From NCBI GenBank assembly GCA_947623745.1, contig CANQHN010000013.1, positions 1 through 64,000 on the forward strand: a DNA stretch of 64,000 nt, in the 5' to 3' direction. Origin of the DNA: an uncultured Oscillospiraceae bacterium (GTDB lineage Bacteria; Bacillota; Clostridia; Oscillospirales; Oscillospiraceae). The number at the start of each line of letters is the position of its first letter. Position 1 is the stretch's first letter. Both the position numbers and the translations under genes were made by a program. Below the pieces are notes generated by a model. It worked only from the letters and a program-made list of their open reading frames with translations, was not told where the DNA came from and ran no database searches. Positions 30,826-42,050 of the stretch are shown here, piece by piece.

Positions 30826-31926
30826 TCACAGTTCGGGATAGAGGGTGGAAAACTCCACCGTGTGGGTCTGTAGGTACTCCAGCCACTTCTTGCAGCTGCT
30901 GGTCTTCAGGTGGATGCCGTCGCTGCTGGCGTCGGCGGGCAGGGAGCCGTTCTCGTCGGCAAAGCAGGGGTTCAGGTCCAGAAAGGCCACCTGCTTCTCC
31001 TCGGCGGCCTGCTTCATTAGGTCGTTGTAGACCAACAGGTGCTCGTTGGTCAGGTAGGGCGAGCCCCCGGTCTTGGCGATGACCTCCTCGTTGAGGGGGA
31101 TCAGGCCCTGGATGTAGATGACGGCGTTGGGCTGGGCGTCGCGGATGGCGTCGATGGCGTCGCAGTACGCCTTGTAAAAGCCCTTGTCGTTGTTGTAGCC
31201 CAGCTCGTTGACCCCCAGGGACAGGTAAACCTTGCCGTACTCCTTGAGGGCCAGGGCCTCCAGCAGGGTGTAGGACTTGCCGTCGATCTTCAGGGCCTTC
31301 TTGGCGGACAGGCGGAAGATAGACAGGCCGTTGGAGGTCAGGTTGTCCCCACAGCCGATGCCGCTGTACAGCATGAAGCCGTTGGTGCGGGAGTCGCCCA
31401 CAAAGGCGGCGTCCTCAAAGTAGGACTTGTCCACCGCCTCGCTCTCGGGCACGGGCTGGGAGAAGTCGTAGCCGCCGTCCTCCGGCGTCTGGAGCTCCGA
31501 GGCGGACGCATCCGGGTCCTGCTCCGGGTCCTGGGCCGGTCCGGCGGGGTCGAATTCATCGGGGGGCGTCTGCTGGGAGGCGTCGGGCGGCTCCGGCGCG
31601 GGGGTGCTCTCCGAGGAGGGTGGGTCCTGGCGGGGCGGCTTGGCCTGCGCCGGCTGTTCCGCCCTGGACGAACTGGCCGCCGGGGCGGCGGAGCTGGCCG
31701 ACGGGCTCACAGAGGCGGACGCCGAGCTGCCGGCCGAAGCATCGGAGCGGTCAGGTGAGTCCGATGAACTGCCGGCGGGGGTGCCGGGGACGGACGCCGG
31801 GCCGACGGAGCCGATATCTGAACTTTTAGAGGAACTGCCCGGGGCGGCCTGGGGCGCGCCGCAGGCGGACAGCAGCAGGACCAGGGCCAGGACAATATAG
31901 AGAAGAGGACGAAATTTGCGCGTCAT
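30826..31926 (-). CDS. SGNH/GDSL-hydrolase-like lipoprotein
   Basis: A 366-residue lipoprotein: signal peptide with LLLSACG, a ~130-residue Ser/Ala/Pro-rich linker that probably spans the wall, then an SGNH-type domain with block I FVGDSRTNGF, an Asn-containing block III (SLGVNELG) and a C-terminal SSDGIHLK block. Such domains remove or transfer O-acyl groups on polysaccharides; the substrate is unknown. The start is placed at the ATG before RKFRPLLY. Confidence 0.8.
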   Translation of the reverse strand: MTRKFRPLLYIVLALVLLLSACGAPQAAPGSSSKSSDIGSVGPASVPGTPAGSSSDSPDRSDASAGSSASASVSPSASSAAPAASSSRAEQPAQAKPPRQDPPSSESTPAPEPPDASQQTPPDEFDPAGPAQDPEQDPDASASELQTPEDGGYDFSQPVPESEAVDKSYFEDAAFVGDSRTNGFMLYSGIGCGDNLTSNGLSIFRLSAKKALKIDGKSYTLLEALALKEYGKVYLSLGVNELGYNNDKGFYKAYCDAIDAIRDAQPNAVIYIQGLIPLNEEVIAKTGGSPYLTNEHLLVYNDLMKQAAEEKQVAFLDLNPCFADENGSLPADASSDGIHLKTSSCKKWLEYLQTHTVEFSTLYPEL

Positions 31927-31963
31927 GGGATGATCCCCTCCAAATCCTACACGGTGGTTTCTC

Positions 31964-32410
31964 TCATTTGCGGGTGATCCGGGGCAGGCGCGGGAACAGC
32001 GTCCGAAACAGGGAGGACGCCACCATGGCCCCCACGGCCAGGGCGGCCGCGATGCCCACGGTATTGAGCAGGGTGTCGAAAAACAGGGCCCGGTTCCCCT
32101 GTACGCAGTAGCTCATGGCGTAGTAGACCCCGCCCCCGGGGACCAGGGGCAGCAGGGCGATGAGCAGGTAGGAGGTGGCCGGACAGCGGCGCACCCGGGC
32201 CATGATCTCGGAGTATGTGCCGATGGCAACGGCGGCCAGGAAGGCGGCGAAGATGCTCTTTCCCCCCAGCAGGTAGACCAGCCACCCCAGAGAGCTGCCC
32301 AGGCAGCAGATCAGCTTGCCCACGCCGTAGACGTTGAAAATAAAGGTGAAGCCCAGGCAGGCCAGAAAGGCGCTGGCGCAGGGGAGCAGATAGCCGTGCA
32401 GGATCTCCAT
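31964..32410 (-). CDS. Threonine/serine exporter, small membrane subunit
   Basis: A 148-residue membrane protein of the ThrE_2 (COG3610) type with about four to five hydrophobic segments (FLACLGFTFIF, CCLGSSLGWLVY, SYLLIALLPLVPGGGVYY). It pairs with the larger ThrE-N subunit 13 nt upstream. Together they correspond to the two halves of single-chain ThrE exporters, which export threonine and serine using the proton gradient. Confidence 0.85.
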   Translation of the reverse strand: MEILHGYLLPCASAFLACLGFTFIFNVYGVGKLICCLGSSLGWLVYLLGGKSIFAAFLAAVAIGTYSEIMARVRRCPATSYLLIALLPLVPGGGVYYAMSYCVQGNRALFFDTLLNTVGIAAALAVGAMVASSLFRTLFPRLPRITRK

Positions 32411-32423
32411 TTCTCCGCCCCCC

Positions 32424-33185
32424 TTACAGGATACGGCCGATGGCCAGTCCGGCGCCGGCCCCCAGGGCGATGGCCGTCCCGGTGAGCAGGGCCTCGGCGG
32501 TGCGGCTCAGCCCGGAGATCATATCCCCGGCCATGATCTCCCGCATGGCGTTGGTGAGGGCCACGCCGGGCACCAGGGCCATCAGCGCGCTGATGGTGAC
32601 CACGTCCACATCCGCGCCCACACCCAGGCGGACCAGGATCAGGGCCAGCAGCGAGCCCACCGCGCTGCAGATCGCGGTGCGGAAAAAGGCGTTGGAGCCC
32701 ATGAATTTTTTCCCATACAGCACACACACGCCCACCGTCAGCCCGCACAGGCTGGCGCACAGCACGTCCCGCAGCCCGCCGCCGAACAGGGGGGCGAAAA
32801 AGGCGGTGCCGATGGCGTGGCCCAGCAGGATCTGGGAGGCCCGGTAGACGTGGGTGCGGCCCGACAGGCCGTCCACCTGGGCCTGGGCCTCCTCCAACGG
32901 CGGGGTCTGGACGCACAGCCGGCGGCACAAGGCGTTGCACCGCTCCAGCAGCTCGATGTCGGTGCCGTGGCCGGGGATACGCCGCATCCGGGTGATGGGG
33001 TGCCCCTGGGGGGTGGTGACGCTGACGATAAGGGCGTTGGGGATGGCAAACACCTGGGGCTCCTCCAAACCGTAGGCGCGGAGCAGGCGGTAGATGGACT
33101 CCTCCACCCGGTAGATCTCCGCCCCACTGGACATCAGCTTATAGCCCAGCTCGGTGGACAGCTCCAGCAGTTTGTCGTAATCCAT
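32424..33185 (-). CDS. Threonine/serine exporter, large subunit
   Basis: A 253-residue ThrE-N family (COG2966) protein. Cytoplasmic N-terminal region (LGYKLMSSGAEIYRVEES, GHGTDIELLERCN) followed by about five membrane segments from residue ~115. The SSGAE(I/T)YR motif is diagnostic. ATG follows GCAGGAGGG. It is translated with the small subunit gene directly downstream. Confidence 0.88.
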   Translation of the reverse strand: MDYDKLLELSTELGYKLMSSGAEIYRVEESIYRLLRAYGLEEPQVFAIPNALIVSVTTPQGHPITRMRRIPGHGTDIELLERCNALCRRLCVQTPPLEEAQAQVDGLSGRTHVYRASQILLGHAIGTAFFAPLFGGGLRDVLCASLCGLTVGVCVLYGKKFMGSNAFFRTAICSAVGSLLALILVRLGVGADVDVVTISALMALVPGVALTNAMREIMAGDMISGLSRTAEALLTGTAIALGAGAGLAIGRIL

Positions 33186-33279
33186 CGAAATCCCTCCTGC
33201 AACAGGATACCAGCTTTTCTGCCCGACGGCAACAACAATTCGGTTACAAACAAAAATTTTCGGCCGCAGCCCTCCCCAA

Positions 33280-34698
33280 TCACTCCTCCGCCGAGGGGTG
33301 GTGCCCCTCCACCGCCAGGTGGGGCTTCTCCGTGGGGGCCACTCTGGCGAAGGCGCGCTTGCGGACGAACAGGTAGACGCCGATCTGGAAGGCGCCGGTG
33401 ATGATCCAGGTGATGGGGTAGGAGTTGAACAGGGTCTCCGGCGTGGGGTACAGGGGGAAGATGGTGTACACCCACACCAGCCGCAGCAGGCAGGAGCCCA
33501 CCAGGGAGCCCACCATAGGCACCACCGAGTAACCCAGCCCCCGCAGGGAGCCCACCATGGTGTCCATGACGCCGCAGATGGCGTACAGGCGGCCCACCCG
33601 GGCCATGCGGATCAGGCCGGCCTGGATAATGGCCTCCTGCTCCGGCCCCGGCTGGACGTAGATGGCGATGAGGTCGTGGCCGAAGTGGAAAACCAGGTTG
33701 CCCAGGATCAGCCCCGTGGCAATGGCGTAGAGCTGACAGTACACCGCCACCTTATCCACCCGGTCGCACTTGCCCGCGCCGTAGTTCTGGCCGGTGAAGG
33801 TCAGCGCCGCCTGGTAGAAGGTGTTCATGACCGCGTAGACGAAGCCCTCGATGTTCTGGGAGGCGGCGGCGCCGCTCATCATGGTGGAGCCGAAGGAGTT
33901 GACGGTGGCCTGGATGACCACATTGGACAGGGAGAACACGGCCCCCTGGAACCCGGCGGGCAGGCCCACCTGGAGGATGCGCTTCACCACCGCCGGGTCG
34001 ATGCGCAGCTGCCTGAGGTCCAGGTGCATCGCGCCCTGCTCCTTCATCAGACAGCGCAGCACCAGGCCGGCGGAGATGTACTGGGAGATGGCGGTGGCCA
34101 GGCCCACGCCGGCCACCCCCAGGTTCATGGCCAGGACGAAAAACAGGTTCATGGCCACGTTGGCCACCCCGGCGGTAAACAGGTAGTACAGGGGCCGGCG
34201 GGTGTCCCCCTGGGCCCGCAGCACGGCGCTGCCGAAGTTGTAGGCCATGGTGGCCGGCATCCCCAGGAAGTAGATGCGCAGGTACAGGGAGGCCAGGCCG
34301 ATCACGTCGTCCGGGGAGTCCATCCACCGCAGCAGCTGGGGCGCCAGGCCCACGCCCACCACCGTCAGGGCCGCGCCGCTGAGGAGGGACAGGCAGACCG
34401 AGGTGTGGACCCCCCGGCGCACCGCGTCGGGCTGGTTGGCCCCCATGTCCCGGGCGATAGTCACGTTGGTGCCCACGGACAGGCCCACGAACAGGGAGAT
34501 GAGCAGGTTGATCAGCGCCGTGTTGGAGCCCACCGCCGCCAGGGCCTCCTTGCCCACGAACTTGCCCACCACCACCACGTCCGCTGCGTTGAACAGCAGC
34601 TGCAGCAGGCTGGACGCCGCCAGAGGCAGGGCGAAGAGCAGGATCTTGCCGGCCAGGCCGCCGCTGCACATATCGATCTGATACCGCTGGGTCTTCAT
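33280..34698 (-). CDS. MATE-family efflux transporter
   Basis: A 472-residue MATE/NorM-type exporter with about twelve membrane segments in two halves (LPLAASSLLQLLFNAADVVV; AFQIGVYLFVRKR at the end). It exports cationic drugs or metabolites in exchange for Na+ or H+; the substrate is unknown. It lies 43 nt downstream of trmO on the same strand, without a dedicated regulator. Confidence 0.92.
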   Translation of the reverse strand: MKTQRYQIDMCSGGLAGKILLFALPLAASSLLQLLFNAADVVVVGKFVGKEALAAVGSNTALINLLISLFVGLSVGTNVTIARDMGANQPDAVRRGVHTSVCLSLLSGAALTVVGVGLAPQLLRWMDSPDDVIGLASLYLRIYFLGMPATMAYNFGSAVLRAQGDTRRPLYYLFTAGVANVAMNLFFVLAMNLGVAGVGLATAISQYISAGLVLRCLMKEQGAMHLDLRQLRIDPAVVKRILQVGLPAGFQGAVFSLSNVVIQATVNSFGSTMMSGAAASQNIEGFVYAVMNTFYQAALTFTGQNYGAGKCDRVDKVAVYCQLYAIATGLILGNLVFHFGHDLIAIYVQPGPEQEAIIQAGLIRMARVGRLYAICGVMDTMVGSLRGLGYSVVPMVGSLVGSCLLRLVWVYTIFPLYPTPETLFNSYPITWIITGAFQIGVYLFVRKRAFARVAPTEKPHLAVEGHHPSAEE

Positions 34699-34741
34699 AG
34701 CGGGGAAATCATTCCTTTCCTGAAATCCTGAAAAAATATGG

Positions 34742-35437
34742 TCACGCGCGCGCGATCTCCACGACGGTCAGTCTCTCCCCCGCCACCTGGAAGCGGACCT
34801 CCAGGCCGGCGAAGGTCATGCCGTAGACCCGCTCCGGGTCGGCCTGGTAGGAGGGCCGGGGGTCGTTGGAGAGCACCCCCAGCAGGGCCTCCCGCTTCTC
34901 CCCCGGGACGCGGGCGAGCAGCTCCTCCGGGCAGTCCACCTTTAGCAGCACCCGCGCCGTCACATCGGTGAACCCGCCGGAAGCCTCCGGCCGGCAGTCG
35001 GCGTAGGGCAGATAGGGCTTGATATCCAGGATGGGGGTGCCGTCCACCAGGTCGGCCCCGGACACCCGGAGCACCGGGCCCAGCTCCGGGTCCGTCTCCA
35101 CCCCCTCCAGGCGCACGCAGGACAGGGCAATGGGGTTGGGGCGGAAGGGGGAGCGGGTGGCGAACACCCCCAGGCGCCTGTTCCCCCCCAGCCGGGGCGG
35201 GCGCACCGTGGGGGACCAGCCCTCCCGCACCGCCTGGGAGAACACCCAGACCAGCCATACGTGGGAGAAATCCTCCAGCCCCCGCAGGGCAGCTGGGTCG
35301 CGGTACTCCGGCTCAAAGACCACCGTGGCCCTCAGCTGCTCCACCAGCCCGCTCTGCCGGGGTACGCCGAACTTGGTGGCAAAGTCGCTGCGGATGTGGG
35401 CGACGATCTTCATGGGATAGCTGACGGGCTCCGGCAC
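34742..35437 (-). CDS. trmO: tRNA t6A37 methyltransferase TrmO
   Basis: A 231-residue TrmO/TsaA (YaeB) protein that N6-methylates threonylcarbamoyl-adenosine at position 37 of tRNA-Thr. Family motifs: IAHIRSDF-like start (IVAHIRSDFATKFGVPRQ), EDFSHVWLVWVF and RSPFRPNPIALS. The C-terminal extension (residues ~150-231) is the usual second domain. The start is GTG at 35437, after AGGGGAGAGGACC; the later ATG lacks a ribosome site. TsaD, which supplies the t6A substrate, is encoded at 47.7 kb. Confidence 0.9.
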   Translation of the reverse strand: MPEPVSYPMKIVAHIRSDFATKFGVPRQSGLVEQLRATVVFEPEYRDPAALRGLEDFSHVWLVWVFSQAVREGWSPTVRPPRLGGNRRLGVFATRSPFRPNPIALSCVRLEGVETDPELGPVLRVSGADLVDGTPILDIKPYLPYADCRPEASGGFTDVTARVLLKVDCPEELLARVPGEKREALLGVLSNDPRPSYQADPERVYGMTFAGLEVRFQVAGERLTVVEIARA

Positions 35438-35667
35438 GGTCCTCTCCCCTCTCCTATCGAGACGTTTACAGATTAGATTACCAGCTTGCGGCGGAAAATG
35501 CAACGGCGTTCGCGCAATTTTCCAAAAATATTCTCCTTTCTCCGGCCCCGCCGAGGGAAAAACCTGCAAAGTTTACAATTTGCTCTTTTTTCCGGGGACA
35601 AAGTGTGCTATACTGAGGTGCTTTCGTAAAATCGGCGGGTTCTCCCGCTTTAAGGAGTTTCATGCTT

Positions 35668-38421
<2,754 letters not shown>

Positions 38422-38427
38422 AAAATC

Positions 38428-38455
38428 ACAGCGCCGCCCGAATGGGCGGCGCTGT
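38428..38455. terminator. GC hairpin after secA, first copy
   Basis: A 12-bp perfect stem ACAGCGCCGCCC (38428-38439) with 38444-38455. A T run follows only on the minus strand. The same GCGCCGCCC/GGGCGGCGC stem recurs at 38798-38819 beyond repeat copy D. Confidence 0.8.
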
Positions 38456-38460
38456 CGGCT

Positions 38461-38790
38461 GTCAAAAAAGGCCAATGGCCTTTTTTGACAAAGGGCTGCG
38501 GCCTGCGGCAGCGCGCGTCGTCGCAAGCTCTATATCATTCGCTTCCGCCTATGGCGAAAGCTCACTCATTACGCTGCTCCTCCTTCCCCAGACGAACCCG
38601 CTGCGCTGGGCTTCGGCTGGGGGCCCATTCTGCTCGCACGTTTGCGGACCGAGATGTATTTTTCCCGACGTACATAAGGTGAATTGCCCCGAAGGGGCAA
38701 GAGAGACCGCCCTGGGGCGTGCCGCCGGGAAAAATGGATCATATTTTATTCGCGCCTGCGGGCGCGAACTCTGCGAGGCTTTTTCGGCAA
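38461..38790 (+). repeat. Modular intergenic repeat, copy D
   Basis: The longest member. In order: GTCAAAAAAGGCC-AAT-GGCCTTTTTTGAC hairpin (38461-38489), GGGCTGCGGC segment, the ~125-bp cassette shared with copy A, ATTTTTCCCGACGTACAT, the GAATTGCCCCGAAGGGGCAA cassette shared with copy C, CCGCCGGGAAAAAT, then TTCGCGCC-TGCG-GGCGCGAA and the GCGAGGCTTTTTC end. It fills the gap between the convergent secA and response-regulator genes. Confidence 0.88.
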
Positions 38791-38797
38791 ATTGATG

Positions 38798-38826
38798 GCG
38801 CCGCCCGGTCGGGCGGCGCTGTTTTT
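38798..38826. terminator. GC hairpin, second copy, with T run
   Basis: GCGCCGCCC (38798-38806) pairs with GGGCGGCGC (38811-38819), then TGTTTTT on the plus strand. It is the likely real end of the secA transcript and abuts the response-regulator stop codon. Confidence 0.8.
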
Positions 38827-38829
38827 GTC

Positions 38830-39516
38830 TTACCGGCTGGCCAGGTAGTACCCCACGCCCCACTTGGTGCGGATGTACTCCGGGTTGGCCGGGTCCAGCT
38901 CCAGCTTCTCCCGCAGGCGGCGGATGTGCACGTCCACCGTGCGGAAGTCCCCGATGTACTCATATCCCCACACCACGTTGAGCAGGTTCTCCCGGCTGTA
39001 CACCCGGCCGGGGTTACGCATGAGCAGCTCCATCAGGTCGAACTCCTTGGCGGTCAGCTCCACCGGCTCCCCGTCCTTCCAGGCGGCCCGGGCGCCAGTG
39101 TCCAGCTGGATGTGCCCCGCCTCCAGCCGCCCGCCGGAGCGCTGCTGCACCGCCGCGCCGGACCGGCGCAGCAGGGCCCGCACCCTGGCCTTGAGCTCCA
39201 GGATGTTGAAGGGCTTGGTGATGTAGTCGTCCGCCCCGCACTCGAAGCCGATGATCTTGTCCGTGTCCTCGCTGCGGGCGGTGAGCATGATGATGGGCAC
39301 GTTGGAGAACTCCCGGATGCGCATACAGGCCTGCAGCCCGTCGATCTTGGGCATCATCAGGTCCAGGATGATCAGGTCGAAGCCGCCCTCCCGGGCCAGC
39401 TCCACCGCCTCCTCGCCGTCGTAGCCGGCCTGGACCTGGTAGCCCTCGTTCTCCAGATTGAATTTGATGCCCTTGACCAGCACCTGTTCGTCGTCTACCA
39501 CTAAAATCTTAGCCAT
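38830..39516 (-). CDS. OmpR/WalR-type response regulator
   Basis: A 228-residue two-domain response regulator. Receiver domain with acidic pocket VVDDE, phospho-acceptor Asp52 (ILDLMMPKIDG) and the TKPFN lysine; then a winged-helix OmpR/PhoB DNA-binding domain (ELTAKEFDLMELLMRNPGRV, TVDVHIRRLREKLE). It is closest in style to WalR/VicR and PhoP. No histidine kinase is adjacent: downstream is repeat copy D and secA. It overlaps the upstream comEA gene by 8 nt, so translation is coupled. ATG has AAGGAGAG. Confidence 0.92.
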   Translation of the reverse strand: MAKILVVDDEQVLVKGIKFNLENEGYQVQAGYDGEEAVELAREGGFDLIILDLMMPKIDGLQACMRIREFSNVPIIMLTARSEDTDKIIGFECGADDYITKPFNILELKARVRALLRRSGAAVQQRSGGRLEAGHIQLDTGARAAWKDGEPVELTAKEFDLMELLMRNPGRVYSRENLLNVVWGYEYIGDFRTVDVHIRRLREKLELDPANPEYIRTKWGVGYYLASR

Positions 39517-39943
39517 TGTTCTCTCCTTGTCCCGTGCCGTCCACGGTGATATAGTCCCTGACCTGTCCGAAGATGCCCTCCCCGATGCCCTTGACCTGCA
39601 TCAGGTCCTCGATGGTCTGAAAGCCGCCGTTCTCCTCCCGCCAGTCGATGATGGCCTGGGCCCGGGACGCGCCGATCTGAGGCAGGCGGGCCAGGTCCGC
39701 CGCGCCGGCGGTGTTGATGTCGATCCTCTCCCCCGGCAGCAGGCTGTCGGGCCGGGCGTCCTCTGGCCCCGCCTCACCGTCCTCCGGCTCTGTGGCTGGG
39801 GCGGACACTACCGGCGCGCGCAGGGTGGTCACCCGGTAGAGGGCGTCCCCCACCCGCTGGGAGGAGAAGTGGAGGGCGCACACCGTCAGGAATACCGCCG
39901 CCAGCAGGACGCACAGCCGGTCATGGCGAAAGATTCTCCTCAT
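39509..39943 (-). CDS. comEA: ComEA-like DNA-binding protein
   Basis: A 144-residue protein: one N-terminal membrane anchor (residues ~9-25), a linker, then a helix-hairpin-helix domain (IDINTAGAADLARLPQIGAS, ENGGFQTIEDLMQVKGIG). ComEA binds incoming DNA outside the membrane during transformation. No comEC or comEB is next to it, so natural competence is not shown. It overlaps the response-regulator gene and is divergent from the DD-carboxypeptidase gene. Confidence 0.85.
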   Translation of the reverse strand: MRRIFRHDRLCVLLAAVFLTVCALHFSSQRVGDALYRVTTLRAPVVSAPATEPEDGEAGPEDARPDSLLPGERIDINTAGAADLARLPQIGASRAQAIIDWREENGGFQTIEDLMQVKGIGEGIFGQVRDYITVDGTGQGENNG

Positions 39944-39961
39944 TTTGCTCCCTCCCGGCTG

Positions 39962-39990
39962 TTGCGGTTTGTCGAACGGTCTGTTATAAT
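39962..39990 (+). promoter_or_regulatory. Promoter of the DD-carboxypeptidase operon
   Basis: TTGCGG (39962-39967), 17-nt spacer, TATAAT (39985-39990), about 100 nt before the ATG. Confidence 0.55.
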
Positions 39991-40093
39991 GTAAGTCGTC
40001 CCTTTTCTGTCCGGCGGGGGTCTGTCCGGGACCCGGCCGGCATATCGTTTGGATACCACACTGTTATTATAACACAGCTTAGAGGATTTTCCT

Positions 40094-41455
40094 ATGAAAA
40101 AATATCGCGCTGTTTCTGTTTTGCTCGCCCTGGTGCTCTCCCTGTCCCTGTTCCCCGCCCTGCCCGCCTCCGCCCTGGAGGAGCCGGAGATCACCGCCCG
40201 CAACGCCATCCTGGTGGACGCTAACTACGGCGAGGTGCTCTTTGAAAAGGGCGGGTACGAAAAGGTCTACCCCGCCAGCGTCACCAAGGTGATGACCGCC
40301 CTGCTCACCTGCGAGGCCATTGAGCGGGGGGAGCTGTCCACCAGTCAGATCATCACCGCCAGCCCCACCTCCCAGGAGGGGCTGCACCCCAACGGCTCCA
40401 ACGCCAAGCCCCGCATCCAGGCTGGGGAGGAGATGTCGGTGGAGGACCTGCTCTACTGCCTGATGCTCCCCTCCGCCAACGAGGCGGCCAACATCCTGGC
40501 CGAGGCGGTGGCCGGCGACGTGGCCACCTTTGTGGAGCTGATGAACCGCCGGGCCGCCCAGCTGGGCTGCTCCGGCACCCACTTTGTCAACCCCCACGGC
40601 CTGCACGACGACGACCACTACACCACCCCCTACGACATCTACCTCATTTTGAAGGCCGCCATGGAGCTGCCCCTGTTCCGGACAGTGACCTACACCTCCG
40701 TCCACAAGGTCCCCCCAACCAACATTTACAGTAAGGAGCGGGAGCTGTACAACACCAACGCCCTGGTCTCCCAGTGGCAGTACCGGGGCTACCGGTACGA
40801 GCCCTGCATCGGCGGCAAGACCGGCACCACCGACGAGGCCGGCGCCTGTCTGGCCAGCGCCGCCGTAGACGGGGACGAGTACCTGATCTGCGTGGTCATG
40901 GGGGCCAGCTCCGTCCCCCGGGGGGACGGCACCTCCGACCTGAGGCAGTTCTCCGAGAGCTCCGCCCTGTTCAAGTGGGGCTTTGCCAACTTCCGGCGCA
41001 CCACCATCTCCCGGGCGGAGGAGCCGGTGGCCCAGGTGAACGTCACCCTGTCCCAGCAGGCCGACTACGTTATGGTCAAGCCGGTGGGCGAGTTCTCCCG
41101 CACCCTCCCCGTCGATATGGACCTGGACGAGATCGTGGCCACCCCCTCCCTGTTCCAGGACACCGTGGAGGCCCCGGTGGAGGAGGGCCAGGTGCTGGGC
41201 ACCATGACCTTGTCCTACCAGGGGGAGGTGTACGGCGTACTGGACCTGGTGGCCATCAACTCGGTGGAGCGCTCTGAATTCCTCTACCGCCAGGCCCAGA
41301 TCGAGTCCTTTTTCCACCAGTACGGGGCCAGGCTGCTCCTGGCCGCGGTGCTGTTGCTCCTGGTGGTGGTCATCCTGCGGGTGATGGTGTTCCAGAAGCG
41401 CCGTCCCCCCGTGGCGGCCAACCGGGGCCGGTACAGCGGGAAGCGCAGGCGATGA
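40094..41455 (+). CDS. D-alanyl-D-alanine carboxypeptidase (DacF-like)
   Basis: A 453-residue low-molecular-weight penicillin-binding protein. Signal peptide to about residue 27; active-site motifs Ser62-x-x-Lys65 (ASVTK), Ser127-Ala-Asn (PSANEA) and Lys242-Thr-Gly-Thr. A C-terminal beta domain is followed by a membrane segment (about 413-435) and a basic tail. It trims the terminal D-Ala of peptidoglycan stem peptides at the outer face of the membrane. The anchor is a true transmembrane helix rather than the amphipathic helix of PBP5. The mpg gene starts inside its stop codon. Confidence 0.92.
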   Translation: MKKYRAVSVLLALVLSLSLFPALPASALEEPEITARNAILVDANYGEVLFEKGGYEKVYPASVTKVMTALLTCEAIERGELSTSQIITASPTSQEGLHPNGSNAKPRIQAGEEMSVEDLLYCLMLPSANEAANILAEAVAGDVATFVELMNRRAAQLGCSGTHFVNPHGLHDDDHYTTPYDIYLILKAAMELPLFRTVTYTSVHKVPPTNIYSKERELYNTNALVSQWQYRGYRYEPCIGGKTGTTDEAGACLASAAVDGDEYLICVVMGASSVPRGDGTSDLRQFSESSALFKWGFANFRRTTISRAEEPVAQVNVTLSQQADYVMVKPVGEFSRTLPVDMDLDEIVATPSLFQDTVEAPVEEGQVLGTMTLSYQGEVYGVLDLVAINSVERSEFLYRQAQIESFFHQYGARLLLAAVLLLLVVVILRVMVFQKRRPPVAANRGRYSGKRRR

Positions 41456-42048
41456 GCAGACTGGACCGCTCCTTCTACGGCAGGGACACCCTGACCGTGG
41501 CCCGGGAGCTGCTGGGCAAGCACCTGGTCCGGGTCCTGCCAAGCGGCGAGAGGCTGGTGTGCGCCATCACGGAGACGGAGGCCTACATCGGCCGGATGGA
41601 CAAGGCCTGCCACGCCTACGGCTACCGGCGCACCGCCCGCACCGAGACCCTGTACGCCCGCCCGGGCACCGCCTACATCTACCTCATCTACGGTATGTAC
41701 TGCTGCCTCAACCTCGTCACCGAGGCGGAGGGCGAGCCCGCCGCGGTGCTCATCCGGGGAGGCCGCCCGGTGGAGAACGGGGACATCCTGGCGCAGCACC
41801 GCTTCGGCTGTCCCCAGGCGGGGATGACCCCTTATCAGCGGAAAAACTTCCTCAACGGCCCCGGCAAGCTGTGCAGGGCCCTCGCCCTCACCCGGACCCA
41901 GAACGGCCTGGACCTGCTGGGGGAGGAGCTGTACGTACTGGACGCCCCCGCGCCGGACCTGTCGAACGTTCGGACAGGTAAGCGCATCGGCATCGACTAC
42001 GCCCAGGAGGCCGTGGACTTCCCCTGGCGCTTCTGGCTGGAGGACTGA
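41452..42048 (+). CDS. mpg: DNA-3-methyladenine glycosylase (AAG/Mpg type)
   Basis: A 198-residue base-excision repair enzyme that removes alkylated and deaminated purines. Motifs: ARELLGKHLVR, ITETEAYIG (catalytic Glu), ACHAYGYRRTART and YLIYGMYCCLNLV. Full family length. It overlaps the carboxypeptidase gene by 4 nt (ATGA), so it is translationally coupled. The HAD gene follows 2 nt later. Confidence 0.95.
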   Translation: MSRLDRSFYGRDTLTVARELLGKHLVRVLPSGERLVCAITETEAYIGRMDKACHAYGYRRTARTETLYARPGTAYIYLIYGMYCCLNLVTEAEGEPAAVLIRGGRPVENGDILAQHRFGCPQAGMTPYQRKNFLNGPGKLCRALALTRTQNGLDLLGEELYVLDAPAPDLSNVRTGKRIGIDYAQEAVDFPWRFWLED

Positions 42049-42050
42049 GG

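Noticed and set aside
31500-31900. Ser/Ala/Pro repeats as a separate surface-protein gene
   Set aside because: They are the in-frame linker of the SGNH lipoprotein.
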